DNA of 64,000 nt from Cololabis saira (lineage: Eukaryota > Chordata > Actinopteri > Beloniformes > Belonidae), in NCBI RefSeq assembly GCF_033807715.1, contig NC_084599.1, positions 12,773,125 through 12,837,124 on the forward strand. The letters run 5' to 3'. This document shows positions 14,268 through 28,300 of this stretch, piece by piece. The notes below the pieces were generated by a model. It saw nothing but the letters and a program-made list of their open reading frames with translations, was not told the DNA's origin and did no database searches. A program made the position numbers and the translations under genes. How positions within the stretch are numbered: position 1 is the first letter of the stretch; every line of letters begins with the position of its first letter.

Positions 14268-15591
14268 AAATTAAAATGATAATGGAAACATGCACAAAAC
14301 AGGAAACTGTGACTTTATTTTTATTTTTTTCAAAAATAATCACGGGAGCCTGCTCGTCTCTGAGGGGAGCTGGGTTTATGTTTATAGTACGAGCAGTACT
14401 TGTGAACCAGTAAGTGAATGCAGCAGCGTAAAGACGAACCACGGGGGGCACCAAAATCAGAGGTTATGCAAATCATTTTCATAACCTGGGATAATTTAGC
14501 TCGTGGGGGATGATGAAGACTACCCTTGCATCATTTTAGATGAATAGGGAAAGCACTTTGACTTAAAAGTAAGGCTAAAATACATTTTTAGAGCCAAATG
14601 TAAAAAGCTCTTTTCATAACAGACATATCTGACATTTACGTGTAGCAGAAATGCTGAATGTGTTTAATCTAAATGAAAAAAGTTGTACTCTTTTTGTTCA
14701 TAAGATTATAACATTTTTCTGAGGTCTTAATTATTTGTCTGTGACATGTTTCTCAAATAGCAGAGGCATACAATACAAAAGTACCCCCTTTTCAGCATGT
14801 CTTTACAGCTCTGTTCACAGCAGCTAGTTTAGCATCAGTCAGCATCTCAGCGTCTTCTAAAATAAATGTTCCAGGTGTGTAATACCTTGTTACAGAAACG
14901 GAAAATCTAGAAAGATGTGAACTTGTGTGGCGATACAATATGATGACACTGGATAACATCTGATCTGGGTCTGTGGTGTCAGAGGTGCATCTGCATCTTT
15001 CAAACACCTGAGCAGAATTTTATGGATTTTATGATAAATGCAACTATGGTAGATAGTGGGGAAAAAATGAATTATTATTCATTCTATTGTCTCAAATTGC
15101 TAACATAGAAAATAGGAAAAAGTGGCATTAAAGAATGTCACCGGACAATTGTTTTGTCCCACTGTAGTCCAACTTCAAAATAATGCAGAAATTAGACCTC
15201 ATTTCTTCACACAAAGGCCAGATATATCTACTTTCTGATTGTATTAAAAGATACACAAGAACTGGGCCTAAGATGATAGGATTCCACTAACCTTAGGATA
15301 CAGAGCTGCTCTCAGGAATAAAAACCAAACACATTCATTTTGAAAATAAAAACAGGTAGGGAGCAGAATGGGGAGTGGGGAAGCCCTGTTATAAACCTCT
15401 TGCAGATATAGTCAGCTTGCCAAACCATCCTGTCAGATCAGTGCCTGAGGAGAGGAGGAGGGGGAAAGAGAGTCGGCAAGAAGGGGAAGAGAGCAGAACA
15501 GGGGTGAAAGGGGTCAGCAGGGAGGAAAGCTAAACCCCAGAAGCAAGCAGACGATTGTGTGTGTAGCGCATTTATATTTCCGCGTATGTGT

Positions 15592-15622
<31 letters not shown>

Positions 15623-16884
15623 CGTGAGTGGGTGGGTGGGTGGATGGGTGTGTATGTGTGTCAACGCCAGCTGGGCAGACATTTACTTGACATGCTGATA
15701 GGGATTTAAGCAGTGGGTGGTGTGTCTGACCAAGGTGAGTGAATGAGCAGAGAAGGGGAGCCGGTGGGGATCGGAGGATGATGGGAGGTGGAGGGAGGCG
15801 TCAGACCAGAGGGGCTCACAAAACTGCTGTTACTAAGCTTGGTTTCAGCGTGACTTGAGACGATTAGAAGACAGAGACAGAAATGTGGAGGAAAACGGGG
15901 GTAAAAAGGGGCAGCTTTTTGTAGGAGAACCCCTCCAGGCTCTGCGAGAGAAGGGGGACCGGTCTATGAGGTGATGAGAACAAGTGGGGTCTTCCTTTCA
16001 GGCACTCTAATGAAGCTTAAGTCCCCGATGCAGAATGGGAGCAGGCGACCGCAGGGTGGGTTTGCTTGTGCCTGCGTGCCTCTCCATTTCTGCCCTCTCT
16101 TCCTCTGTCCTGTCTTTTACCACATCTCGTCTCCTTCATCTCCTCCCCTCACACGCTGCAGTCCCTCCTCTTAAAGGGCTTACACAGTCCACAACGCAAT
16201 GTGCATATATGTATCGTGACTCGTAGACTTGACTGCTGGATGGTTTGATGAAATGGCTGCGGCAGAGTGGATTTCACCGGGATAAGGACGGTTGGAATTG
16301 ATGTCCGGCTTGATCCAGAAGTTCTGGCACATTGCACAAAATTAAGAAATTGGGGCAAAAATAAAACAGATATCAGGATCGTAATTTCATTCAAATTTAA
16401 AAATTGAGATGAATTGAAATGACATCTGCAGAGAGCGACCCCCAAAACCAGCCCAGAGTGGTGCTTGTGATGAAAGACACACGCGTCTTATTGAGGCACG
16501 CATAGTCGATGAAGCTGGAGCCGACATGTTAAATTACAGAAGGCAGCAGACTGAGACAGACGAGAGGGGCTGTCAAAGCGTCTGACTGGGGTCGGCCGTG
16601 TTTGGCTGGGGGTTGTTTGACCAAAGGGGTTGACTGGGCTGCAGGGCTGATTTCTGGCACGATCTGGCTAAGGGGCCGGCTGGAGACCGTCCAGGACTCG
16701 CTGCAGGGGGGGGGTGGGGGTGGGTGAAGTGGGTGGGTTAGAGAGGGGTGGGTGTTCCTCTTCCTGCCCAAGAAGTCCCGGGAGCGAAGCAATAAGAACC
16801 AGCTTATGAAATGAGAAAACACGGCGGCAGATTACAGACAAGCCAAGCAGCCGACTGGGGATGAACAGCAGACGGATAGCAAAG

Positions 16885-16887
<3 letters not shown>

Positions 16888-16948
<61 letters not shown>
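16888..16948. repeat. (CA)n microsatellite
   Basis: About 30 CA units, ending directly against the terminal sequence of a hAT-type element. Confidence 0.98.
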
Positions 16949-16951
<3 letters not shown>

Positions 16952-17120
16952 GGATGGGCGGTATGGACTAAAAAATGTATCACGATAATTTCTGGCATTT
17001 ATCCCGATAAAGATAAAAATGACGATAAAAAAAATACCAATTCAACTCCATCTTTTTAACTATAAATCTATCTCGCTCTCAGATCCGCCATGTTTGTTAC
17101 ACAAAAACATCATCAACGGG
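16949..17120 (+). mobile_element. hAT-type non-autonomous element, left end only
   Basis: TAGGGATGGGCGGTATGG followed by GTATCACGATAATTTCTGGC and repeated CGATAA motifs is the characteristic left terminus of a common teleost non-autonomous hAT element. The expected inverted right end (ATACCGCCCATCCCTA) is not found before the window end, so the copy is truncated, apparently at the following TTTC tract. Confidence 0.6.
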
Positions 17121-17124
17121 AATT

Positions 17125-17407
<283 letters not shown>

Positions 17408-17452
17408 ACGTACGTTCTGCGTGGATTTAACACAGAACCATAATTCAGCTTT
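17408..17452. mobile_element. Harbinger MITE right-end fragment
   Basis: TTCTGCGTGGATTTAACACA followed by GAACCATAATTCAGCTTTA matches the right inverted repeat of the family complete at 41463-41587. The left end is absent; the TTCC tract stands in its place. Confidence 0.7.
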
Positions 17453-17473
17453 ACACACACACACACACACACA

Positions 17474-17525
<52 letters not shown>

Positions 17526-17550
17526 TGCACACACACACGCACACACACCG
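17449..17550. repeat. (CA)n/(CGCA)n microsatellite
   Basis: A CA tract with an inner block of GCAC units (17474-17492) and scattered CG interruptions, which suggests an older, mutating tract. Confidence 0.95.
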
Positions 17551-20500
17551 CTCTATCCTGCAGTGATGACCCCTCCCCCCAGCCTCCTCTAACCTTGACC
17601 CTTGAGGTCCCTCTTAACCTATTTCTGAATGGAAGTCAGTGCAGCTGGGGTGTCTGGCCGTGAACTAACCGCAACCCCCTCCACTACATAGACTCCCTTG
17701 TCTCCCTTGTTCCCTCATCATTTAGCACGTTCCCACGCTTTGTGACTGAGATGCTCTCTCTGCATCTGAATGATTCAATCTAATATTTATGTGGCCACCG
17801 TCTTGCCTGTTTCTACGGGCAACAGCACTTTCAGGGTTGTGCGCGGATTGTGAAAATGACCTATTAAACATTATAATCCCAGCGGTTGATTTTTATGATG
17901 GTAATTTAAGAAGCTTTTGTTTATATTAGCACATAAATGTTCCTCTCTCCGGTCTTCAAATAGCATCCACAGCCTCTCTCTCTCAGCGACGTACCCAATA
18001 ATAATCCATCCGGCACAAGCGCACGTGTACACTGTAGCATGCATGCGGAACAATGAGGGTGTGTGCGCCCATACGCATCATTCACGGGGGTTCAAACCCC
18101 ACCACCTTCACATTTTCATTACGGCCAAGTCTCAGGCCTCTGTTAGAGCAGCGTGGCCTTTCGCAGGCAAGGAGGCAGTTTAATCACACATACAGCACAA
18201 CTCCATTTTCATTTCCTTTTCATATGGCCCCCATTCCACTCCAGCTTCATAACTCTCCTCTCAGAGCTGTCTAGCCCATCTGAGTGTTTGCAGCTTGTTG
18301 AAATGACATAATCAGTGACTTGGATAAATGCCTGGCTGTTTTTCCCCCCAGTCTATAATCAGACTTGGGCCTCAGCAGCAACACTTGGAATTACACCCTA
18401 AGATGGGCAGCTTCATCTGAGGAACGTGCTCAAGCATCAGTGAAATGAATTTAGCTTGGTCTACTTAACGTATTGCTGCTAAAAGAAGGAGACTGACTTC
18501 TTGTGCTTTTCAAGAATTTAATATGCTCCTTTTCTAATACATGTTATTGTAATGGTTATGCGTGTACGTATTATTTTTCATGTTAATGAGGAGCAGATCT
18601 TTGGTCACGCCAGAAGAAGAAAGACCAGGATAAATTGAGTGATGGCTGTAAATGCTTTCAGCAACTATTACTTGAGAGGGTTGCCCACATTCAATCAATA
18701 CCTCGGTGTGTAAAAAGCAAGGGGCAGTCAGAATGAGAAAAGCTGCGAGGGAGTAAGAAATAAAATGATAAGTGGAGAGAGAAAAGAAGACACACAAATG
18801 AACAGCCCAAATTCAGAAGATTAAAATAATACACTAGAAAATGTGTTATTATCTTTTTCTTTTTACAGTTGCACAAAAAAGCTTTTACTATTTGTGGGTC
18901 ATCAGAATTTAGGCGGTTATTTTTTTTCTGTCCTGCTATAAAGCCATATTACTGTAACAATCATGATTCAGACATCGTCAGCTATTTTCCGTGATTTATC
19001 TCAAATTAAAACAATTGGATTTGCAATTATCAGTACATATACCCGGAGACAATGGTCCTCTTTAAAGACGACTGAATAATAATAGTGCGGACTGTCATTC
19101 ACCCATGCAAAACCAAACAATAACAGTCAAGCATGCGCAGCATGGCCACCTAAACCCAGGGCGACTGTACCAACCCGCCAGTGTCCTGGATATTGAATTA
19201 TGAATAGCTGCAGCGCTGTAGTAACACACATGCGGCCGCTGTCATTAGTGTAAAAGCTTTCTGCAGGGCTTGGTGTTTGGGAGTGCTTTTTCCTTGTGAG
19301 TAAGTGTTTATGGACCTGTGCAAGTCCGTGTGTGTGTGTGTGTGTGTGTGCAGTGAGTGATGATACACTTGCATGCATGGTGCAGTGCTATGTCCAGTGA
19401 AGGTTTTTTGTGGCACATGGCACCATCTTGTTGTTTGAAAATGCATCTTAAAAGGTAAAACTGCTCCTTTGTGATCCAGACAAAACGGCGTAACGCTGAT
19501 GAACCGATTTCCCTCAGTCAGCGGCTTTTATCGCCTCTCATTCACGTCGTCTTCACTGTTTTAGAAATACAGCTGTAGTTGCACTAAAAGCAATAACATG
19601 CTTTTATTCACTTCCTAATTCTAGAAAGCTTACAATAACTGGATGAATAAATAAGCTTAATCTTCATAGCTGCTTTTTTCCTGTTCCAGTCACCCTCTGA
19701 GAGCTGCTTTGAGCGTATCTGTTGTTGTGGCTTCTACCCAACAAAGCGACAGCCCCTCCAGACTAACCACAACCACCGCTGGCTCTTTATACTAACCTGC
19801 TTACATCTACCTAACGGCAGAATAGCCGTGGGCTGCTTAGACAGAGACATGTATTCAAATCGTCTGCAAGACACAAAGATTGGCTCCAGACTTAAAACAA
19901 AACAGAAAAAAAATAAATCTCTGCTTATCATGACTGGATCTACAGGAAAATGTTTCTGCTGTAGCATGAACAACCTTTACTTAGAACGGCTGAATAAAAC
20001 ACACGGACGGGGGGTTTTGCTGGAATTGTTGTTTATATTAAGATTGCAAAGTCATTTTACTGTCAGACCTGCCTCACACTTTTAAGTTCTCTGGCTTCAG
20101 CTTACAGAAATACAAACTATACCATGTCATTATAACAGAAACAGGATAGTTTCTCCTGGAAATAAAAAAGAAAATACAAATAGCAATTATATGTGTTTTA
20201 ATACGCTCGTGTTCTTATAGTTAATTTGAGCGAAACATACAGAACGCGCATGGATGTGCCATACTCCTCTCACTTCCTGTAAAGTTCAAAGGGATCCTGG
20301 TGCAGACTCACAGCAGATGCCGTGCAGCAGGTCCTGGGGGTGGCAGAGGGGCAGGACACACACACCTCACCCAATCAACCTCTGCCATAATTACCAGTGA
20401 CAGGTGGAAACAGCTACAAATGTCATGGGAGCTGACTATGAAATGGACAATTGCACAAATACACACGCATCTACGGAGCATAGAGATGCACACACACACT

Positions 20501-20789
20501 CACACACGCATGCACACATGTTGATGTGCAACATCAGCAGCGGAGGTTTCCGTTGCCACAGCTAGCACCACATTAAAACCATAAAGCACCAAGACGTCTC
20601 CTTCTCCACGTATGCGACGCGTACCCTGCTGCTCCCGCACCGATGCCCCTGATCCCCCCTGCACTTTGACAAGGCGTAATAAAGCCTGTATGAAGCGCCA
20701 CATTGTGTGGCGAGAACACAATGTTGCATGCTGAGTGCTGTGAGAAGGGCGTACACTGGCGGGTCCCACGGCGCAGCAGCGCACCAGGG
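17551..20789. other. Gene-free interval, mostly unique sequence
   Basis: No recognisable gene. The part 18120-18430 has enhancer-like texture: CAGTTTAATCACACATACAG, a SRF/TBP-like CATATGGCCC, and TGACATAATCAGTGACTTGG. A short (TG)n lies at about 19328-19350. The rest shows nothing I can name. Confidence 0.4.
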
Positions 20790-21370
20790 CCTATAGCAGC
20801 GAGTGTTGAGCATGCTAATGAGGTCATTATGTTATGCCTCTCCCTTGCTTTTGCTCTCCTTTACAGTGAGGGGCTTTGCCTGTCAGAGGAGCTCCCGAGT
20901 AATGCAGCCGACCACAGATGTCGCGTATGGCACAATGAGAAAAGACACACGAGCTTTCGCCGTGTGAGTTGTGGAGAGAAGAAAAAAAGAGGTGATGCTG
21001 CATTTTTCAGTTGGCATCAATCGCACGGAAATGGCGCTGGTGATTTGCATGCAGAATAAGGTGAACGTAAAGAGATGTAAAGAGCTGAACAACAGGCAAC
21101 ATTCATTTGCTAATTGCCCTGACTGCGTATTCAATCAGCAGCCAATGCAGGATTTTGCTTTTATCCCTTTTTACACCCACGCTATTATTTACAACCAAGG
21201 GGGAGGGGTTAAGCACCAAAGCACATGCAAAAGGCAATTACAAGATATTTGCATAGCCGTTAACAATCAGAGGGCAGATGGCAAACAGCGGGCATTAGAA
21301 GGCGGCGAAGCGCCATCTTGGCTGAGGGAGACAGCTGGCATACAGGAATCGGCCATTTTGTAAGTAAGTG
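20790..21370. promoter_or_regulatory. Candidate enhancer block (octamer/homeobox-rich)
   Basis: Contains GATTTGCATGCAG (about 21042) and GATATTTGCATAGCC (about 21245), both POU octamer-type sites. CGTTAACAATCAGAG is SOX-like, CATTCATTTGCTAATTGCCC carries homeobox cores, and GCATGCTAATGAGGTCATTA carries paired homeobox cores. The block is free of simple repeats and has no consistent coding frame. By texture it is among the strongest non-coding candidates in the window. Conservation is not demonstrated. Confidence 0.4.
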
Positions 21371-22439
21371 TCGCTGCCAGGCTGAGGCGAAGAGAGGCAC
21401 CAGCTTATTTCTGTATGCCAGGAGATTGGCAGGCGAGAGGGGGGGGGGTGGTGATTTAATACCCTCCCTGGTACAGACAACGCCAACGTAACATGTCTGT
21501 GTGCAGTTTTTCGGGGAGGGATGGATGTTACATCAGCATAACAGAGTTAGGAGAATAATTCTTTTATACCTGAGATTATTTGAACATGAGTGAGAAAACG
21601 AACAATCACATGATACTCACCGGGAGGTGCATATTTCATCATATCTGTAAATGTGTTTGGGAATGCGGCCCTCTGGACGACCACGAGCAGTTTTCACTTC
21701 CTGAGCATAAACTCGAATTTCCTCCTGAAATGTTCTACATTCTCTTATTTTTCCATTCGTCTCTGTTAAAAGGCAACGTTCTTTAGTCTCAAAGCATTTT
21801 TGAAAGAAAAAGTGAGCGCAATAACGACGGCTTGTTAAACTGCTGTCCTTCTCAGTCCACCTCTCATTCAGTTGGAAGCCGTTAACGTCAGCGGACGTCA
21901 GGTGTCATTTCTCCCCACACGTAGCCAGCCTGAGATGTATGAAAAAACCTGGGCCCGCCTTTCTTTTCTTCCACCTTCAGATCAATACTGCACTGCCATA
22001 TCCTCTGATGGGAGTTGCAGTTGTGAGGGTAAGAAAATCTAAGGCGAAAAGACAGGTTGTGCCTGATATAGTAGATGGGAGAAAAAGTTCAAATTGTCTT
22101 TTCATCCTGGCTTATTAGATCTGAGGTATATTGTGCCCTACATGCTTGGAAGTGGGATTGAGCTGAAAAGTCCCGTGTATCATCTCAGGTGGATCCTCAT
22201 TCAAACAGTGAAAGTGGGATGAGTAATATGAGGGTGTGAGCTGGGAGAAAAAAGAGACGTTCAGCATCTCATTCTTCTGCCGTGTCTCGCCCTCCTTTGC
22301 TGTCTCCACGTCTTGCTCACAAACTTTTATCAAGTGGTGTTGGACGTCAAAAAACGCCCTGGGGCTGAACCACACACAAAGGCGGAGTCTTTCTCTTCCC
22401 CTCTCTGCTTTTTCCTCTCTTTCATGCACACGCGTGCAC

Positions 22440-23100
22440 GCACCGACACACACGCTGCGTGTGGGGCCGTTGAACGGTTTAGGGCCCCGGCCCTGGCTGG
22501 TGCTGGGACTGCTGGAGAAGGAGAGAGAGATGAAGAGCGGAGCTGGGAGTGGTGGTTGCTGGTGGTGGTGGGTCCCTGGGCTCCGAGGCCTGCAGGCGGT
22601 GCTGGGCAACCTCTGCTAACCCCTCTCCTCCGTATTGATTTCTGCTGCTCCGCGTTGCTCCGCTCTGCCGAGGAGGCTCCTAGCCGGCGGGGAATGCGAG
22701 CACGGCTCACCCGCCTCACCTGCCTCTCTCCTGGCTTGGTTTGGCCTACCCTGCCCACTCTGCTGCAGCTTTGGCTGGCCCCTGCTTGGCTCCGCGGGAC
22801 CCCTACACAACACCGGGGCCACAGGAGGAAGGCAGCCAGAGAGCCCATGGCGATCCACAGCTGCGTTCACCTGCTCAGGGTTCACTCGCTTCCAACCACC
22901 TCCTCGAACTGCGTCTATCGGTTTCTCATTCCAATCTTCCACCCACTCTGCTTTTTCTTTTTTCCTCCTCCTCTGCCTCCTCTTCTTGCTGCACACAAAC
23001 AACCACAGACAAGAGATGGAGAAAAGACAAGTTGATCTCAACTTTCAGCATTGCTACCCCGCTCTGAATGTCCTTCCTGGTGTTTGATGAGGAGGAGGTT
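22440..23100. other. GC-rich block with overlapping open frames
   Basis: A CpG-containing stretch in which five or more frames on both strands stay open for 100-240 codons. The longest is 240 residues on +, from 22313 to 23035. Simultaneous openness in all frames reflects low stop density in GC-rich DNA. The peptides are Pro/Ser/Arg-rich, with no domain I recognise. It might be a non-coding exon or promoter-type island of a transcript. Confidence 0.35.
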
Positions 23101-23403
23101 GAGGGTGAGGATCTTGGCATCCTCTCTCAGCTGGTAATATGAACCTGCTAACCTTAGCGAGCAGAAATTGCAGAGAGTTAAGTGTGTCAGGCAGCGAGAT
23201 ACTGCTTGCCAATGGTACTCTAAGCTATTATATTCTGATGTGCTGCAGATATAGCAAAACGTAGCAAGAGTGGGCCCATTTTTAAAATCACCACTGCATC
23301 AGTGGAATACATTAAAAATATTTACAGGAAAAGTTCTTCAACAACCATCCTCGTTTGCTGTCTCGTAGCAGCACAAGCCCAAACAGTTGCAGTTATTTAC
23401 TAT

Positions 23404-24429
23404 TAGGGGTGTAACGATACACTAATCTCACGATACGGTACGATACACGATATTGAGGTCACGATAACGAAACGATACGATATTATAGCAGTATTTTTTT
23501 AACAACCTTGCATGAGGAACATATGACTGGAAAAAATAGTCTTTTATTTGAAAGACACAAAATACAAAACAATGCTGTGCATTTGCCCTATTGTTACAGT
23601 TTGTAATGCTTTATAACTGTTTAAGTTTTAAAGAGAAAGCCAGGCCAACCATTTTCCACAAACTGAACTAAAAGTAAATATCAGGTTTGCATTATGCATC
23701 TTCAGTTTCATACAAGTAAAAATATTTTTGCCACAAACTGAATAGTTTCTCTCATGTATGATTTGACTTTTTTCTTTTCCAGAAATTTAACAACTAAAAT
23801 TGAATAAATAAATACAAGTAAATAAATACATACAATTTTACATCATAAAAAAGATTGATTCATGCTCACCTTATAAGTGTAAGAGGAGATTTATTTTTGT
23901 TAAGAAGGTTATTTTGGTAATTCAGGGTTCATTATTTTATAAATATATTCTTTATATTCTGTAAATCAGGGACTATAATTACACTAGTCAGTTTATCAGT
24001 TGTATGTAGTATGTTTTAGATTGGGCGGAGTGATACAGCACTAGGTGTTGTGTTGATGTTCTGAAATCCTACGCTGTTGAGCGGACATTGACGTACACGC
24101 AAACTCACGCAGAAGTTGTCCCCGTGTTTATCCTACTCACGTCCCCAAAAAGGTTTAATTTAATAAGGTGAGGCTTAACTCTACACCAGCCTTACATAAG
24201 TAAAGGTTCAGAGCTCAAAACAGGACCGCAAAACGGGACTACTTTCTTCTCAGCGGAGTAAGATATTGGTCCGCGCGGTCGCGGTCGCGGTCGGATGCGC
24301 GTTTCTAGTCAACACAATAAATTAATATTAATATTCCAATATCGCGATACACTTTGTCACCTCCACGACGCGTATTGTGACGTTTTTGTATCACGAAATT
24401 TTGTGGCACGATATATTGTTACACCCCTA
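23404..24429. mobile_element. Complete non-autonomous hAT element, 1,026 bp
   Basis: The left end, TAGGGGTGTAACGATA, and the right end, TATTGTTACACCCCTA, form near-perfect inverted repeats. Both are flanked by the same 8 bases, TTTACTAT, at 23396-23403 and 24430-24437. An 8-bp duplication is the hAT hallmark. The interior is AT-rich, with CGATACG-type subterminal repeats near both ends and no transposase frame, so mobility would depend on a transposase supplied in trans. Confidence 0.93.
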
Positions 24430-24559
24430 TTTACTATAAAAAGCCAACATTAATGTCGCTTTTATTAGCCGTAAAAAGCCAGATCTAACACCGACAGGGT
24501 AGTTCAAACTACTCTTTCCTAACTCTTCTAGCAGTGTATGAGAGTGTGAAGGAATGGAA

Positions 24560-25320
24560 ATGTTTTGGCCCGGGATAGCGGAGCCCCCTTAGAAACTTTG
24601 TCAAAGAAAACATTGCAGCTTTTGTATCAGCTAGAGTTATTCAAACGGGTTCAGCAGCCCTCTTCTTATGATAATAGTAGATGGGGTGGTGGTGGTGGAA
24701 GGGGTTTTTTGGGGAGGGCAATTTCTTTGAGGATTCATAGTCCTATTGTGTATCCCAACAGAGAAGGAGCCACGGTCAAATTCAACCCCCACCATGCCAA
24801 CCGCACAATCGCCAAAAACGCTCCCACCGCAGTCACCAGAGAGAACCGCAGAGCTGCAGAGCAGCTCCACGTCTCTCTCCACCCCTCTGCACGCCCAGAA
24901 GTCAGGCTGAAATCTAGGGGCTGCCTGTGAGGAGGGACAGCAGCATAAAGTGCGGCGGGTTTAGAGTCAGTGGGCCGACAAGGCTTTGGAAGTTGGAGCT
25001 TTCTGTTACGGAGACAGCGAAAGGGGGTGCAAGTGCAATGTGGGGGTTTCACTGTTGGGACAAGAAAAGCAAGTTTGGGAGGGGGGCGGACGGGGGGGGG
25101 GGCGAGTTGAGTTAGGGGGACATGGATGGGGACCCGGGGTGCGGTGTATGTCTCAGACACAATAATGCTATTCATTGGGCTCAGACATGGGTGTTAACTC
25201 CCCTCTGACAGCGCACAATGAGACTCGCTGGCATTCAGGCAGCCTTGGTGATATTGTTAGTTCAGGGCTGCATTCTCGCTGCCGCAGGACAGAGCGCCTG
25301 CATTGTGCCCGAACAGGCGG
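24560..25320. promoter_or_regulatory. Candidate regulatory block
   Basis: The segment is free of long repeats except G runs near 25081 and 25093. It includes TTGTCAAAGAAAACATTGCA (TCF/SOX-like) and CAGACACAATAATGCTATTC (SOX/homeobox-like). A 121-residue open frame at 24565-24930 is Arg/Ser-rich without recognisable homology and is crossed by a frame on the other strand. I do not call a gene. Confidence 0.25.
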
Positions 25321-28300
25321 GATGGATGGCGGGAGGTTTGGGAGGTGAAAGAAGGCAAAAGAAAGAACAGTATGTCTGTCTATCTGTCAGTTGCGAAGAG
25401 GAGAGGGCGGAAGGAGCAAAGAGGCTGGAGAAGGCAGGGAGGGTGAGTGGAGGTGGCGGCGTTGTTGAGGGTGTTTTTTGCCCCTCGAAAGGAGAATTAT
25501 TGGTTTCAGGTGGAATAAATAAAAGGAGAAACATGTGACCCGAAGAAGATGTGCTGTAAATTTGCTGAGGACGGGACACAGATGTGTTCAAGACGACGAA
25601 GGCGCGGTGGCATTTATATCGGACGGGTTTTCATGTCAATTGTTCATATGAATATAAAAGAAGGATGAGCTATTGATACTAAGAAGGGAGAGATACAGAG
25701 GAAAATGTAACGTGTAAAGAAACTACAATAGTTAAAACAGCAAAGCAGGAATTCAGCAATCAAGTGCTGCAACAAATCAGGTTTATTCCGCCCTTTATTC
25801 TTCCAACATCGACGCGCTGCCATTCATTGTCTAATTGCTTGATTTTGTTGAACTAATCTGTGCCATATTCTTGCTTTGTTTCCATGTCTGTGCATTAAAT
25901 CAATTGATTTTTTATTTTTTATTTTGGGACTTTTCATTTGATAAAAATCTGAGAAGATCAAGCTGAAGTTCATGAAATTGTGATGATCATAAATGAACAA
26001 CAGATATGAAAATCACCCTCAGTTGCATCTTAAAAACCCTGCATGTAGGACGCCCCGACATTTAAAGAAAGGTTTGTCTCCCTCATGAAAATAAACTCAT
26101 CCTCATCACCACTACTGCCCAAGCTTCTTTGAAACAGTTCTTTTTTATGTTTTTTAAACCTATGTGATTCTCTGGACACCAACACATCTATATTATAGAA
26201 AGACATGCAAAGTAGAAAAATAGGATGTATGAAAAGATGTATAATCATCCTTTCATCCAACTGGTTCCAACAGATGACACACAGCCCACGACTTGCACTG
26301 AGAGTATCACTGCTCCTTCTGCAGAGAACAACCTGCTCTCCTGAACAGTACTTTGTTTGTTTCCCCTCTGGTAAACTCTGACCAGCTGTTCCCATAGCAA
26401 CCCCTACCTGTTCATTCGCTGTGTGTGTTTATGTGATAAAGGGAAGAGAGGCAGAGAGAGAGAGCGAGCGAGGTATAATACGCAGAGTAGTGCGGAGGCT
26501 CCATGATCCTAATGCGAGGATGCGCCCGTGTACGAGTTCGTGGGCGTGGGGTGGAAATATGAACTGAGGGATCCTGTCAGAGTATGTTTTGATAAACACT
26601 CTGCGCTTGCTTTGTGTTTCTGCATAGCTCAGCCAAAAGCAACGAGGTAAAGACAACACCGAATTGTAGATATTATCATACATTCATAAACATGCTCCTG
26701 GAGTTTTAGTCATCAGCATTCCCTCTCAGCAGCTTGAAGTCAGACGGGCTTCCTGTGATAAGAAAAAGAGCCAGAGGGGAAGATGCTGGGCTCCCAGGCA
26801 GGCAGGAGCATGCTGGGGCATGGCTCTCGTGAGGGGGTTAATGCCCCTCAGATGGTAGCAAAGGTACTGCCCTTTGTCCCTGGATGGAGGATTACACTGG
26901 TCAGCCAGCACTGACAATGTACCCCCCTCCTGAGATGGGAGGACCAAACTGCTCTCTACCAATGATAGGGGCAGTCAACTGATCACTAACTTAATTAAGG
27001 ACGAAGAGGAAGGGGGGGGGGGGTATGAAGAGTGATGCATAAGTCACAGAAAGACGGTGGGCAAAAGTAAAGACAACAAGTGAGATGAAGAGATATCAAG
27101 AGGAGGAAAAGAAAGGAGTACAAGCAGCACAGGGACACGCTAAAATAAGAAGAGGCACTGAGTAAAAAAGAGAGCAGCGGAGGGGTGAAGAATAGGGTTC
27201 TTTGGAACAGGATTAGGGAGAGGAGATGAAAGGATCAGGTTGAACACAAGACAGTAAAAAGGCCGTGCGAGATACCCAGAGGAGAGGGACCACAGACTTA
27301 AACTCAAGGAAATCAAGTAGAGGACAGTGAAGGAAAAAGAGGAGGAGTGCTCAGGTGTCCATGACCTCTAGGGAGTGACAGAGGGCTAACTGAAAGCTTT
27401 ATTATATCATCAGGTGCTCGTCTGACAAACTCCCTCTCTCTTTTCGCTCTTTTTAAGCCACAGCACGCACCTATGAAAATCTAATGACAAATGCAGCGGG
27501 TAATTCTATTACTTAGGACTTTAATAGAGGATATTTAGGGGACAGTTAGCGGGCCTGGGTGGCATAGCTCAAGCCCACTGCAGACAGATACGGCTCCGCA
27601 ACACTTAACAACAGGGATTTGGCAGCACTGTTGATGGAACATGCCAAATCCCATTTGTCGGAGGGCTGTGCGAGTTTGTATCGACACTCTGTAACCTTGT
27701 GGCTCCGTAAAAAGGAGACCTCAAAGTGTGTGTTGCGTGCATGTGTCTATGTGTGTGTGCGTTTTTTGGTGGGCGGGCAAGCAGGTGGATGGCAATGTTT
27801 AGTTTGCCAGTTTGTTTGGATCTTCATCCCATCTTTGTTTCTCTCCTTCCTTCCATCTCTACATCGCTCAATTCTCCTCCGTTTGGAAAAAAAAGGGTGA
27901 CAAGACCGAGATAAAGAAGCTTTCTCAAGACTTCTTTTCTTGTTTTCTCTCCCTCCCCCCTCTCCGTTCATTCCTTCCATCCCCTACGGTAGAGCTGCCA
28001 GACAGGAGTGCTCAGCGGCTCTCCGAACGTTATTGATCCTGAGAGCGAGCTGGACAGGGAGTTGGTGTCTCTCCCTCTCTCTCTCCATCTCTCCTCCCTC
28101 CTTCGGAGCTTCATCCCCCCACAGAGCCCACAACTTTTTCCTATACCTCCCTTCCTCTTCCCACCTCTACTTCATTTATCAAGGTTAAAGAACTCCTATG
28201 AAAAAGGGAAGAGGGGGTCGCCAGGATGTTATCTGACTTCATGAAAGAAATCCCCTCAGGCCACTCCACGAGAGGAGGATGCTCTATGCTCGACCCGACT

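Noticed and set aside
22313..23035. 240-residue open frame
   Set aside because: Several frames on both strands are open over the same GC-rich DNA, the peptide has no domain, and no splice-consistent homology was seen.
24565..24930. 121-residue open frame
   Set aside because: Arg/Ser/Pro-rich with a Gly run, and overlapped by an open frame on the minus strand. No recognisable family.
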